Assembly (NCBI RefSeq): GCF_000714435.1
Contig: NZ_JJMW01000041.1
Span: forward strand, 230,201-294,200
Reading direction: 5' to 3'
Length of the DNA stretch: 64,000 nt
Origin: Exiguobacterium alkaliphilum 12/1
Lineage (GTDB): Bacteria > Bacillota > Bacilli > Exiguobacteriales > Exiguobacteriaceae
Shown: positions 53,743 through 64,000 of the stretch, piece by piece
How the letters are laid out: each line of letters opens with the position of its first letter
Position numbering within the stretch: position 1 is the stretch's first letter
Position numbers and translations under genes: made by a program
Notes under the pieces: generated by a model
Databases searched by the model: none
Seen by the model: only the letters and a program-made list of their open reading frames with translations
Told to the model about the DNA's origin: nothing

Positions 53743-55119
53743 TTGAACAATGCTCAAGAGATTTGGAGAAACGTGTTGTCGTTGATTGAAGAAGAGGAAC
53801 GAACACCGAAAGCAAGTTTCGATATGTGGTTGAAATCGACCGAAGGCATATCTTTGATGGGGACGACGCTCGTCGTCTCGGCGCCAGCTAGCTTCATCGT
53901 GACGTGGCTTGAGCGCCAATACTTGTCGCTCTTGCAAGATACGATTGAAGAAGTGACGAACAGTCAACTTGAGATTCATTTTATTGAAGAGTCACAAGCA
54001 CACAAGTATGCACCTGCGGACGGACGGGTAAAAGAGACGATCGCGGTCACGGAAACGAAAGAGCAACCGATTCCAGTTCAATCAAAAGAGGAGGCAAGTC
54101 TCGGTCAACTGAACGACAAATACGTCTTCGAGACGTTCGTCATCGGTTCAGGAAACCGGTTTGCCCATGCTGCGTCGCTTGCCGTCGCGGAAGCACCGGC
54201 ACGAGCATACAACCCGCTCTTCATTTACGGGGGTGTCGGGTTAGGCAAGACCCACCTCATGCATGCGATTGGGCATTATGTGAAAGGGCAGAAGCCCGGG
54301 GCCCGTATCGCTTACGTATCTTCTGAGAAGTTCACGAACGAGTTCATCAACTCGATTCGGGATAACAAGACGGAAGAGTTCCGCAACCGTTACCGGAATA
54401 TCGACGTCCTCTTAATCGATGACATTCAGTTCTTGGCCGGTAAAGAGCAGACGCAGGAAGAGTTTTTCCACACGTTCAACGCGCTCCACAACGATCAGAA
54501 ACAAATCGTTATCTCGAGTGACCGTCCACCGAAGGAAATCCCGACGCTTGAGGATCGTTTGCGCTCACGTTTCGAGTGGGGACTCATTACGGACATCACG
54601 CCACCCGACTTGGAAACGCGAATCGCTATCCTGCGTAAAAAGGCGACGGCGGAAGAGCTCGACATCTCGAACGACGTCATGTTGTATATCGCCAATCAAA
54701 TCGATACGAACATTCGTGAGCTCGAAGGGGCGTTGACTCGAGTCGTCGCTTACGCGAAACTCGTCGGTCGTCCGATTGATCCGGATGTGGCCGCTGAGGC
54801 GCTTCACAACATCATGCCGGTCCAAGAAGCGAGAAAGATTGTCATCCGAGACATCCAAGAGATCGTCGGACGTCACTTTAATATAGAAGTCGACGAGCTA
54901 AAAGCGAAGAAACGGACGAAGACGCTCGCTTTCCCGCGCCAAATCGCGATGTATTTATCACGGGAGATGACGGAGAGTTCTTTGCCAAAGATTGGGGAAG
55001 AGTTTGGGGGACGCGATCATACGACGGTCATCCATGCCCATGAGAAAATCAGCACGTTGTTGAAGAATGATCCTGAGATGCAAGAGACGATTCAAACGTT
55101 AAAGAAAGCCTTGTCGTAA
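53743..55119 (+). CDS. dnaA: Chromosomal replication initiator DnaA
   Basis: A 458-residue initiator. Domain I (about 1-85) interacts with partners; a short linker (about 86-120); the AAA+ domain has Walker A GGVGLGKT (163-170), [13 protein letters not shown] and the sensor motifs; domain IV ends with the box-reading helix [12 protein letters not shown]. The TTG start follows AAAGGAGG. DnaA boxes flank it on both sides, the bipartite origin layout of Firmicutes. Confidence 0.98.
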   Translation: MNNAQEIWRNVLSLIEEEERTPKASFDMWLKSTEGISLMGTTLVVSAPASFIVTWLERQYLSLLQDTIEEVTNSQLEIHFIEESQAHKYAPADGRVKETIAVTETKEQPIPVQSKEEASLGQLNDKYVFETFVIGSGNRFAHAASLAVAEAPARAYNPLFIYGGVGLGKTHLMHAIGHYVKGQKPGARIAYVSSEKFTNEFINSIRDNKTEEFRNRYRNIDVLLIDDIQFLAGKEQTQEEFFHTFNALHNDQKQIVISSDRPPKEIPTLEDRLRSRFEWGLITDITPPDLETRIAILRKKATAEELDISNDVMLYIANQIDTNIRELEGALTRVVAYAKLVGRPIDPDVAAEALHNIMPVQEARKIVIRDIQEIVGRHFNIEVDELKAKKRTKTLAFPRQIAMYLSREMTESSLPKIGEEFGGRDHTTVIHAHEKISTLLKNDPEMQETIQTLKKALS

Positions 55120-55137
55120 ACAAGATGTTTTTTTCTT

Positions 55138-55328
55138 GTGGATATCCTGTGGATAAACCACCTTAGTTATCCACAAGTTATTCACAGGCGAAATGGCTTA
55201 ACACGAGTGGTTGAAGGCACTTATCCCCAGTATCCACAGCCCTTATTACTATTATGACTTAATTAATACTATTATAATTACTATGAATCATGACTTTGAC
55301 TCATTTCACTTAGGAGGAATTATCCACA
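55138..55328. other. oriC, downstream DnaA boxes and DnaA-trio/unwinding tract
   Basis: Perfect boxes lie at 55148-55156, 55167-55175, 55178-55186 and 55320-55328, the last touching the dnaN start codon; one-mismatch boxes lie at 55138, 55221 and 55230. After the box at 55230 comes CCCTTATTACTATTATGACT (55239 on), a repeating three-base pattern as in DnaA-trios, then an AT-rich tract to about 55285. This is the likely unwinding site. Confidence 0.85.
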
Positions 55329-56467
55329 TGCATTTAACGATTCAACGCGATGTATTCATGCAAGCCGTACAAGACGTATCAAAAGCAGTCGCTTCTCGAA
55401 CGACGATTCCGATTCTTACGGGATTGAAACTTGAAGCGCATGCAGATGGGTTAACGTTGACTGGAAGTGATACAGAGATTTCGATTGAACGATTGATTCC
55501 TGTAGAAGAGGGTGGGATTGAACTCATTCAAATCAAACGCGCAGGTAGCGTCGTCTTGAACGCTCGATTCCTCGGTGAGATCGTCAAGAAATTGCCAACG
55601 AATGAAGTGACGCTCGAAGTGTCACCGAACTTCATGACGCGGATCGAATCAGGCCAAGCCGAGTTCCATTTGAACGGGCTCGACCCAGACGAGTACCCAC
55701 GTCTCCCTGAACTCGCGAGTGACCGTCGCTTCTATCTTCCAGCGGATCTCTTGAAGACGATTATTCGTCAGACGAGTTTCGCCGTGTCGTCACAAGAGAC
55801 ACGGCCCGTTTTGACTGGCGTGAACTTCTCGGCTGAAAAAGGGTTCCTCACATGTGTCGCGACTGACAGCCATCGTTTGGCGCTTCGCCGTGCTCGTTTC
55901 GAGACAGACAACGACTTGACGTTCCAAAACGTCGTCGTCCCGGGCCGCTCGCTCAACGAACTCGCGAAATTGCTCGATCGTGAAGAGTTGCCAATCGAAA
56001 TCGTCTTGACGGACCAGCAAATCTTGTTCCGCATGAAGAACATTTCCTTCTTCTCGCGCCTTCTCGATGGGGCGTATCCGGACACGTCACGCTTGATTCC
56101 GGAAGAATATCGGACAGCGGTCCGCATGAATGCGAAAGACTTCCTTCAAGCGATTGATCGTGCTTCACTTTTGGCTCGTGCCGACCGCAATAACGTCATC
56201 AAATTCGTTGCCGAGGAAGCGACGACGGTTGAAGTGAGTTCACATTCGCCAGAGGTCGGGAAAGTATCGGAGCGCGTCAGCATCTTGTCGCTCGAAGGGG
56301 AAGAACTGAAGATTTCGTTCAACTCGAAATTTGTCATGGATGCCCTCCGCGCCCTCGACGCTTCAGAGATTGAGATTCAATTCACGGGTTCGATGCGTCC
56401 GTTCATCTTGCGTCCGGTCGAACAAGATAGTGTGCTCCAGTTGATTTTGCCGGTTCGGACTTCGTAA
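55328..56467 (+). CDS. dnaN: DNA polymerase III beta subunit (sliding clamp)
   Basis: A 379-residue clamp of three similar domains, opening MHLTIQRDVFMQAVQDVSKA and ending ILPVRTS. It encircles DNA and tethers polymerase, and hands over to repair proteins. The ATG at 55328 follows AGGAGG by 10 bases; a DnaA box fills that gap, so bound DnaA might affect its expression. The longer frame from 55211 has no ribosome site. Confidence 0.97.
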   Translation: MHLTIQRDVFMQAVQDVSKAVASRTTIPILTGLKLEAHADGLTLTGSDTEISIERLIPVEEGGIELIQIKRAGSVVLNARFLGEIVKKLPTNEVTLEVSPNFMTRIESGQAEFHLNGLDPDEYPRLPELASDRRFYLPADLLKTIIRQTSFAVSSQETRPVLTGVNFSAEKGFLTCVATDSHRLALRRARFETDNDLTFQNVVVPGRSLNELAKLLDREELPIEIVLTDQQILFRMKNISFFSRLLDGAYPDTSRLIPEEYRTAVRMNAKDFLQAIDRASLLARADRNNVIKFVAEEATTVEVSSHSPEVGKVSERVSILSLEGEELKISFNSKFVMDALRALDASEIEIQFTGSMRPFILRPVEQDSVLQLILPVRTS

Positions 56468-56484
56468 GCGGGACGAACAGGTAA

Positions 56485-56524
56485 GGGGATGATAAGGTCG
56501 TGTGCCTTGTCATCCCCGTTTTTT
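56485..56524 (+). terminator. Terminator of dnaN
   Basis: GGGGATGATAAGG (56485-56497) and CCTTGTCATCCCC (56505-56517), one G-T pair, followed by GTTTTTTG. Confidence 0.88.
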
Positions 56525-56602
56525 GCCTTATTCGACGTTTTTCGATAAACTAATAAGTATGGCGATTTTTTGTAATTAGTATGAAGGAAAGGGAGTGACG
56601 AC

Positions 56603-56818
56603 ATGAATAAAGTGTCGATTACAACCGAGTATGTGACACTCGGACAATTTTTGAAATTAGCAGATATCATCTCGAGCGGAGGCCAAGCGAAGTTTTTCTT
56701 GGAAGACGTTCAAATCAAAGTGAACGGGGAAGTAGACCAACGTCGAGGCCGTAAACTACGCGATGGCGACAAGATTGAAGTCGAAGGCTTCGGAGATTTC
56801 CAAATCGAGGGCAACTAA
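56603..56818 (+). CDS. yaaA: S4-domain RNA-binding protein YaaA
   Basis: A 71-residue single S4-like domain protein: [32 protein letters not shown], then [14 protein letters not shown]. In B. subtilis it has been linked to 50S maturation. It comes between dnaN and recF as usual; AAAGGGAG lies before the start, and recF begins one base after its stop. Confidence 0.94.
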   Translation: MNKVSITTEYVTLGQFLKLADIISSGGQAKFFLEDVQIKVNGEVDQRRGRKLRDGDKIEVEGFGDFQIEGN

Positions 56819-56819
56819 C

Positions 56820-57938
56820 GTGCGTTTAATGTCGATCCGATTGCAAAACTACCGCAACTACGAAGCCCTTGAGCTCGACTTTTCAGAACAGACGAACGTT
56901 CTAATCGGGGAGAACGCCCAAGGGAAAACAAATCTGCTCGAATCGATTTACGTACTTGCGCTGGCTAAATCCCATCGGACGACACAAGATCGTGAGTTGA
57001 TTGGCTGGGAGTCCGACGCTGCGCTCATCGAAGGACGAATTCATAAGCGGACCGGTGAGACGGTTCAATCGCTCACGTTCTCCGCAAAAGGGAAGAAGGC
57101 GAAACTGAACCATCTTGAGCAACGACGCTTAAGCGATTACGTCGGCGCGTTTAACGTCGTCTTGTTTGCCCCGGAAGATCTCGCGATCGTCAAAGGCAGT
57201 CCTCAAGGACGGAGACGATTTTTAGATATGGAAATCGGACAAGTGAGCCCGATTTACTTGCACGATTTAAATCAATACTTGAAGACGCTGAAGCAACGGA
57301 ACGCCCTCTTGAAGCAACTGTCGATAAAAGGCGGGGACGAGACGCTGCTCGAAGTCCTGACCGATCAGTTGATTGAAGTCGCTGTGAAAATCGTTTCAAG
57401 ACGGCATCACTTCATCGACCAACTCGAAAAATGGACCGGACCGATTCACGCGGGTATCACGCGGGACATGGAGACGTTGACGATTCAATACGTCTCGGAC
57501 ACGTTCCAAAAAGAACGTTACCCGAAAGAACAGATGTTTGAAACGTATCGGCAAAAGTTTGATAAAATAAGAGAGAACGAACGAAGACGCGGTGTGACGC
57601 TATTCGGTCCACACCGTGATGATTTCGAACTGTTCGTGAACGATCGAAACGTCCAAACGTTCGGTTCACAAGGTCAGCAACGCACTGCGGCCTTGTCACT
57701 CAAGTTAGCGGAGATTGAATTGATTCACGAAGAGGTCGGGGAATACCCGCTCTTATTGTTAGACGACGTCTTGTCAGAACTCGATGATCATCGCCAAACC
57801 CATCTGCTCGACACGATGGGCAAAAAAGTTCAAACCATCCTGACGACGACCAATATCGATGGCATTGCCCATGAGACGATTCAACAAGCCAAAGTGTTTC
57901 ACGTGAAACAAGGCGAAGTCGAATCAGATTCTGTATGA
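56820..57938 (+). CDS. recF: Recombination mediator RecF
   Basis: A 372-residue SMC-like ATPase that loads RecA at gaps. Walker A is [10 protein letters not shown] near 33-42, the family signature AKSHRT follows, and Walker B is [12 protein letters not shown] near the end. I chose the GTG at 56820 ([15 protein letters not shown]), which aligns with B. subtilis RecF and has a GAGGG site upstream; an ATG at 56829 is possible. A perfect parS site lies in its last codons. In B. subtilis remB separates recF and gyrB; here gyrB follows after 50 bases. Confidence 0.95.
   Translation: MRLMSIRLQNYRNYEALELDFSEQTNVLIGENAQGKTNLLESIYVLALAKSHRTTQDRELIGWESDAALIEGRIHKRTGETVQSLTFSAKGKKAKLNHLEQRRLSDYVGAFNVVLFAPEDLAIVKGSPQGRRRFLDMEIGQVSPIYLHDLNQYLKTLKQRNALLKQLSIKGGDETLLEVLTDQLIEVAVKIVSRRHHFIDQLEKWTGPIHAGITRDMETLTIQYVSDTFQKERYPKEQMFETYRQKFDKIRENERRRGVTLFGPHRDDFELFVNDRNVQTFGSQGQQRTAALSLKLAEIELIHEEVGEYPLLLLDDVLSELDDHRQTHLLDTMGKKVQTILTTTNIDGIAHETIQQAKVFHVKQGEVESDSV
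57895..57910. other. parS site inside recF
   Basis: TGTTTCACGTGAAACA, a perfect 16-base parS palindrome, codes for part of FHVKQ at the end of recF, 4.2 kb from the dnaA start. It should bind ParB. Confidence 0.95.
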
Positions 57939-57979
57939 AGCACAATCAACACGAACACCAATTCATGTATAGTAGGTGA

Positions 57980-59917
<1,938 letters not shown>

Positions 59918-59939
59918 ACAGAAGGGTAGGCAATAACGA

Positions 59940-62510
59940 ATGGCAGAACATGAAAATATCAAGGATATAAATATTAGCCAAGAGATGCGTACGTCGTTCA
60001 TGGACTATGCGATGAGCGTTATCGTATCACGTGCCCTTCCGGACGTGCGCGACGGCTTGAAGCCGGTTCACCGACGGATCCTCTATGCGATGAACGAGCT
60101 CGGGATCCGTGCTGACAAACCGCATAAGAAGTCAGCCCGTGTCGTCGGTGATGTTATCGGTAAGTATCACCCGCACGGTGACTCGGCTGTCTATGAGACG
60201 ATGGTTCGTATGGCGCAAGACTTCAGCTATCGTTATGAGCTTGTCGACGGTCACGGAAACTTCGGATCGGTCGATGGCGACTCTGCGGCTGCGATGCGTT
60301 ACACAGAAGCCCGGATGTCAAAGATTGCGATGGAACTCGTGCGTGACATCGGTAAGAACACGATCGATTACCAAGCAAACTTTGATGGGGAAGAGAAAGA
60401 ACCGGTCGTCTTACCGGCACGTTTCCCGAACTTCCTCGTCAACGGGACGAGCGGAATCGCCGTCGGGATGGCGACGAACGTACCACCCCACAACTTGAAC
60501 GAAGTGATTGATGGCGTGCTCGCGCTTACACATAACCCGGACATTACGATCGCAGAGCTCATGCAGCATATCCCAGGACCTGACTTCCCGACAGCCGGTG
60601 AAATTTTAGGTCGGAGCGGGATTCGCCGTGCCTATGAGACGGGTCGCGGCTCGATTACGATGCGTGCGAAAGCCGAGATTGAAGTGTTGAAAAATGGACG
60701 GGAACGCATTCTCGTCCACGAGATTCCTTATCAAGTGAACAAAGCCCGCTTGGTCGAGAAGATTGCCGATTTGGTGCGCGATAAGAAAATCGAAGGCATC
60801 ACGGATCTTCGAGATGAGTCGGACCGCAACGGGATGCGTGTCGTCATCGAAGTACGGCGCGATGCGAACGCGAGTGTCATTTTGAACAACTTGTACAAAC
60901 AGACGCCGATGCAGACGACGTTCGGTGTCAACATGCTCGCCCTTGTCGGAGGACGCCCGAAGACACTCAACATCAAGCAGGCGATTTATCACTATATCGA
61001 GCACCAAAAAGAAGTCGTCCGTCGCCGGACCCAGTTCGACCTCGACAAGGCAGAGGCCCGGGCGCATATTCTCGAAGGACTTCGCGTCGCGCTCGATCAT
61101 CTCGACGAAGTCATCGCACTCATCCGTAGCACGCGTACCGGAGACGAAGCGCGTGAGAAGTTGATTGCACGCTTCGGCCTTTCGATTGAACAGACGCAAG
61201 CGATTCTCGATATGCGTCTCCAACGGTTGACGGGACTCGAGCGCGAGAAAATCGAAGGCGAGTATCGTGAAGTTCAAGCGTTGATTGAAGAACTTCGTGC
61301 CATTCTCGGCGATGAAGAGCTCTTGCTTGAGATCATCCGCAACGAATTAACTGAAATCAAAGAGCGTTATGGCGATGCACGACGTACGGTCATCCGTACC
61401 GATATCGTCGAGCTTGAAGACGAGGACTTAATCCCGGTGCGTGACATGATGATCACGCTCACGAGTGAAGGATATATCAAATCGATTCCGACGGATTCAT
61501 ACCGGACCCAACGTCGTGGTGGCCGTGGGAAGCAAGGGATGGGAACGAATGACGAAGACTTCGTCTTACGCCTCCTTTCCGCTTCGACGCACGATACGAT
61601 CTTGTTCTTCACGAACTTCGGTCGCGTCTTCCGTCTGAAAGGATATGAGATTCCTGAAATGAGCCGGACGGCGAAAGGGATGCCGATTATCAACTTGATT
61701 CAAGTCGATAAAGGCGAGAAAGTCGAGACGATGATTCCGGTCGACTTCAACAGCTACTTGGCTGAACAAGGCGTTACGGAAGAAGTCGTGGATGATGCGG
61801 ATGCGGAAGTGGCAGATGAGCAATTGTCGCTCGTCTTCATCACGAAGCAAGGTCTCATCAAACGATCGCCGCTCTCGGCGTATGCCCGCATCAATAAGAA
61901 CGGACTTCGCGCCATCAGCTTGAACGAGACAGATGAACTCGTCACGGTCCGTCTCGCGAAGAGCGATGATGAAATGTTAATCGTGACACGTGAAGGAATG
62001 TCGATTCGCTTCCCGATTGAAGGTGAAGTTCGTTCGATGGGCCGGACGGCTCGCGGTGTACGTGCGATCCGTCTTAAGAAAGAAGATGATCAAGTTGTGT
62101 CGATGGAAATCGTACGGACGACACAAGACGTTTTAATCATCACAGAAAAAGGATATGGCAAACGGACACCGATGGAACAGTTCCGCACACAGGGACGGGG
62201 CGGTTCCGGGATTATCGGAATCAAGACGGACCGCGGCACTGTCGTCGGAATGCGTGTCGTCGATGAAGACGATGACATCATGCTCATGACCGAGCTCGGT
62301 GTTGCGATTCGAATCGACTCACAGACGATTTCCCAAATGGGGCGCAGCACGCGCGGTGTCAAAGTGATGAATATCGAAGATGGGGACCGCTTGGCGACCA
62401 TCGCGAAATTGAAAAAAGACGAGCTAGAAGAGGAATCGGCAGTCGACATGGAGAATGGATTTGTTGGTGAAGCACCGGAAATCGACCCATCGTCTGAAGA
62501 AACCGAGTAA
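59940..62510 (+). CDS. gyrA: DNA gyrase subunit A
   Basis: An 856-residue breakage-reunion subunit. The catalytic tyrosine is Y121 in MRYTEARMS. The quinolone region reads [13 protein letters not shown] with S82 and E86, i.e. the sensitive-type residues. The C-terminal DNA-wrapping domain has a GyrA-box ([10 protein letters not shown]). The acidic tail ends SSEETE. A strong terminator follows. Confidence 0.98.
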   Translation: MAEHENIKDINISQEMRTSFMDYAMSVIVSRALPDVRDGLKPVHRRILYAMNELGIRADKPHKKSARVVGDVIGKYHPHGDSAVYETMVRMAQDFSYRYELVDGHGNFGSVDGDSAAAMRYTEARMSKIAMELVRDIGKNTIDYQANFDGEEKEPVVLPARFPNFLVNGTSGIAVGMATNVPPHNLNEVIDGVLALTHNPDITIAELMQHIPGPDFPTAGEILGRSGIRRAYETGRGSITMRAKAEIEVLKNGRERILVHEIPYQVNKARLVEKIADLVRDKKIEGITDLRDESDRNGMRVVIEVRRDANASVILNNLYKQTPMQTTFGVNMLALVGGRPKTLNIKQAIYHYIEHQKEVVRRRTQFDLDKAEARAHILEGLRVALDHLDEVIALIRSTRTGDEAREKLIARFGLSIEQTQAILDMRLQRLTGLEREKIEGEYREVQALIEELRAILGDEELLLEIIRNELTEIKERYGDARRTVIRTDIVELEDEDLIPVRDMMITLTSEGYIKSIPTDSYRTQRRGGRGKQGMGTNDEDFVLRLLSASTHDTILFFTNFGRVFRLKGYEIPEMSRTAKGMPIINLIQVDKGEKVETMIPVDFNSYLAEQGVTEEVVDDADAEVADEQLSLVFITKQGLIKRSPLSAYARINKNGLRAISLNETDELVTVRLAKSDDEMLIVTREGMSIRFPIEGEVRSMGRTARGVRAIRLKKEDDQVVSMEIVRTTQDVLIITEKGYGKRTPMEQFRTQGRGGSGIIGIKTDRGTVVGMRVVDEDDDIMLMTELGVAIRIDSQTISQMGRSTRGVKVMNIEDGDRLATIAKLKKDELEEESAVDMENGFVGEAPEIDPSSEETE

Positions 62511-62514
62511 GGCG

Positions 62515-62550
62515 AAAAGGTCGAACGGAGCTTCCGTTCGACCTTTTTTA
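62515..62550 (+). terminator. Terminator of gyrBA
   Basis: AGGTCGAACGGA (62518-62529) pairs with TCCGTTCGACCT (62533-62544), followed by a T run. Confidence 0.9.
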
Positions 62551-62571
62551 TATAAAGGGGGAGGAATGAGC

Positions 62572-63561
62572 ATGCGATTGGCCATTTCGAACGTTCACGT
62601 CGGGATGACGTTGTTGGCGTCTGTCTCTTCGCTTGAGGCAGGCCTCAAATTAACGAATGAGCATTTGCGGTTGTTACGCTTCTTGAAAGTTGATGCGATC
62701 GAAGTCGCGCCGGTTGAACGTCGCCGGTTCACGCATGAGGAAGAACAAGAAGTCTGTGCGAAGATTCTTCAATATGAACGACACTATAATCAATGGGAAG
62801 AACGCATTGCACCAAACCCGTATGAAGCGCTAGAGTTCGTGCATCAATTGTTTCGTAACGATTATCCGCTCTCTGCGGTCGTCGCTTTCTTTACCGATCA
62901 GCCGCTCCGCAAAAACCATGTGATCCATCACGCTATTTATCGAGCGTTAATTGCGAAATCGTTATCGAAGTATCGCGGCGATGAACATCGTCTGCAGTTC
63001 GATTATGGGGTTGCGTCTTATTTTGCGGATGCGAGTTACGCAAAAATTCGTAAATGGTCGCATATGCGTTATTTCACGAAAATGGAACGTGAACTGCTCT
63101 ATCAACACCCACTCGTCTCGGCTTCGATGCTACCAAAGGATGAGACGTTGCGTCAGCGTGTCGCAAAATTAATAATTGAACATCATGAACGGTTAGATGG
63201 ATCGGGATTTCCGCATCGGCTAGAAGAACGTGAACTCCATCCGGCCTCGCCACTCTTTATCGTGGCGGATCGTTTCTGCCAGTTGACGGCCCCTCGTACG
63301 TTCCGTCAGGCGCTCACTCCGGAGGAAGCTTATTTCTATATGTGGCAAAATGAAGCGTACGATGAAGAGGCGTTAACGCTTTTGGCGACACTACTCGGTT
63401 TTTTTGAAGTCGGACGAAATGTCGTACTTAGTAGCGGTGTCCGTGGTATCATTCAACACTATACGCCTCGTGTCGAACAGCCGATTGTCATTGCTGAACA
63501 AGATCAAGAAACGTATGATTTAACTCGGCTAGAGGAAGTACGAATCATTGCGTTTCAATAA
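62572..63561 (+). CDS. Degenerate HD-GYP-like protein
   Basis: A 329-residue cytoplasmic protein. The second half resembles HD-GYP cyclic-di-GMP phosphodiesterases: HHERLDGSGFP (204-214) is the GYP-side motif and H179-P180 is kept. The HD dyad is altered: where the family has HD, this protein has A152-D153 (YFADASYAKI), so metal binding and catalysis are doubtful. The N-terminal 100 residues resemble the DUF3391-like leader of such proteins. The start at 62572 follows GGGAGG by 7 bases. Its place between gyrA and rrn is a guanine-nucleotide or growth-rate context only by inference; it may be a sensor rather than an enzyme. Confidence 0.75.
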   Translation: MRLAISNVHVGMTLLASVSSLEAGLKLTNEHLRLLRFLKVDAIEVAPVERRRFTHEEEQEVCAKILQYERHYNQWEERIAPNPYEALEFVHQLFRNDYPLSAVVAFFTDQPLRKNHVIHHAIYRALIAKSLSKYRGDEHRLQFDYGVASYFADASYAKIRKWSHMRYFTKMERELLYQHPLVSASMLPKDETLRQRVAKLIIEHHERLDGSGFPHRLEERELHPASPLFIVADRFCQLTAPRTFRQALTPEEAYFYMWQNEAYDEEALTLLATLLGFFEVGRNVVLSSGVRGIIQHYTPRVEQPIVIAEQDQETYDLTRLEEVRIIAFQ

Positions 63562-63643
63562 CGGGTCAGCGTGTTTCTTCTATATAGTGTTCGAGAACGA
63601 AACATGCTGTTTCCCATTATTTTAAAATATTTTATTTTTATAG

Positions 63644-63672
63644 TTGACGAACGGAAAAGCAGATGCTATTAT
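63644..63672 (+). promoter_or_regulatory. rrn promoter
   Basis: TTGACG (63644-63649) and TATTAT (63667-63672) are 17 bases apart, with a long AT-rich UP-type stretch upstream (63613-63641). The leader contains an antitermination box-like CTTTGAAAACTGAA near 63701-63715. Confidence 0.8.
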
Positions 63673-63787
63673 AAATGAGTCGCTAAGAGCGGCAGACGAA
63701 CTTTGAAAACTGAACGATGAGGCAAAAATAAGTTTTACAATTTTTGAATGAAGCGCAAGCTTCGTCATTTCAAGAGCTATATCAAAT

Positions 63788-64000
63788 TCTTTGGAGAGTT
63801 TGATCCTGGCTCAGGACGAACGCTGGCGGCGTGCCTAATACATGCAAGTCGAGCGCAGGAAGTCATCCGAACCCTTCGGGGGGACGTTGACGGAATGAGC
63901 GGCGGACGGGTGAGTAACACGTAAAGAACCTGCCCTCAGGTCTGGGATAACCACGAGAAATCGGGGCTAATACCGGATGGGTCATCGGATCGCATGGTCC
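63788..64000 (+). rRNA. rrs: 16S ribosomal RNA, 5' part (cut by the window edge)
   Basis: The universal AGAGTTTGATCCTGGCTCAG begins at 63795 (E. coli position 8), so the mature 5' end is near 63788. About 213 bases are present, through helix 8-10. The V1 region (GTCGAGCGCAGGAAGTCAT) and V2 start resemble Exiguobacterium. It is the first rrn operon to the right of oriC. Confidence 0.97.

Overview
The window is about 64 kb of a Firmicutes chromosome around the replication origin, and the best fit is Exiguobacterium. Two things support this. First, the gene order matches the Bacillus subtilis origin region: walRKHIJ-htrC-yyzF-rlmH, purA, dnaB(C), rplI-gdpP, rpsF-ssb-rpsR, ychF, noc, parB, rsmG-mnmG-mnmE, yidC-rnpA-rpmH, oriC, dnaA-dnaN-yaaA-recF-gyrB-gyrA, rrn. 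Second, the start of a 16S rRNA gene at the right edge has V1/V2 sequence of Exiguobacterium type. The genus is recalled knowledge, not a search result. The only sporulation-associated gene seen is yyaC.

Layout. At 1-7 kb there is a MarR-regulated divergent pair, a CdnL/CarD-like regulator behind a palindromic operator, mqo, and an AT-rich insert holding a MutT-type Nudix enzyme and a large PLD nuclease/SF2 helicase/DUF3427 protein. At 6.5-10.4 kb lie a histidine phosphatase, DegV and the adaA-alkA-ogt alkylation-repair operon. At 10.4-19.6 kb is beta-glucan and ester metabolism: a secreted GH16 glucanase under CcpA-type sites, a permuted GH3 beta-glucosidase translationally coupled to an esterase, and between them a DUF1349/Nudix/LURP-one group and a MntA-HepT toxin-antitoxin pair. 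At 19.7-26.2 kb are dbpA, a DUF4317 gene, a secreted HNH nuclease, msrA, a VOC protein and an AT-rich coiled-coil membrane protein. From 26.3 to 53 kb the core chromosome runs leftward from oriC, nearly all on the minus strand and so co-directional with replication. From 53 to 64 kb are the origin and the rightward replication genes, ending in rrn.

How it works together. DnaA boxes flank dnaA on both sides, with a DnaA-trio-like unwinding tract before dnaN. Further DnaA-box clusters sit 26.6 kb away (upstream of rlmH) and 46 kb away (end of the histidine phosphatase gene), both candidates for titrating DnaA. Two parS sites and one Noc-type site surround noc/parB, but no parA/soj lies between them. 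The jag and remB positions known from B. subtilis are also empty.

Most noteworthy for follow-up: the PLD-helicase-DUF3427/MutT island as a possible defence module, the MntA-HepT pair, the distal DnaA-box clusters, a CcpA-type promoter at 21.3 kb facing the 3' end of dbpA with no gene behind it, the ParB-without-ParA arrangement with its 3' overlap with yyaC, and a degenerate HD-GYP protein between gyrA and rrn.
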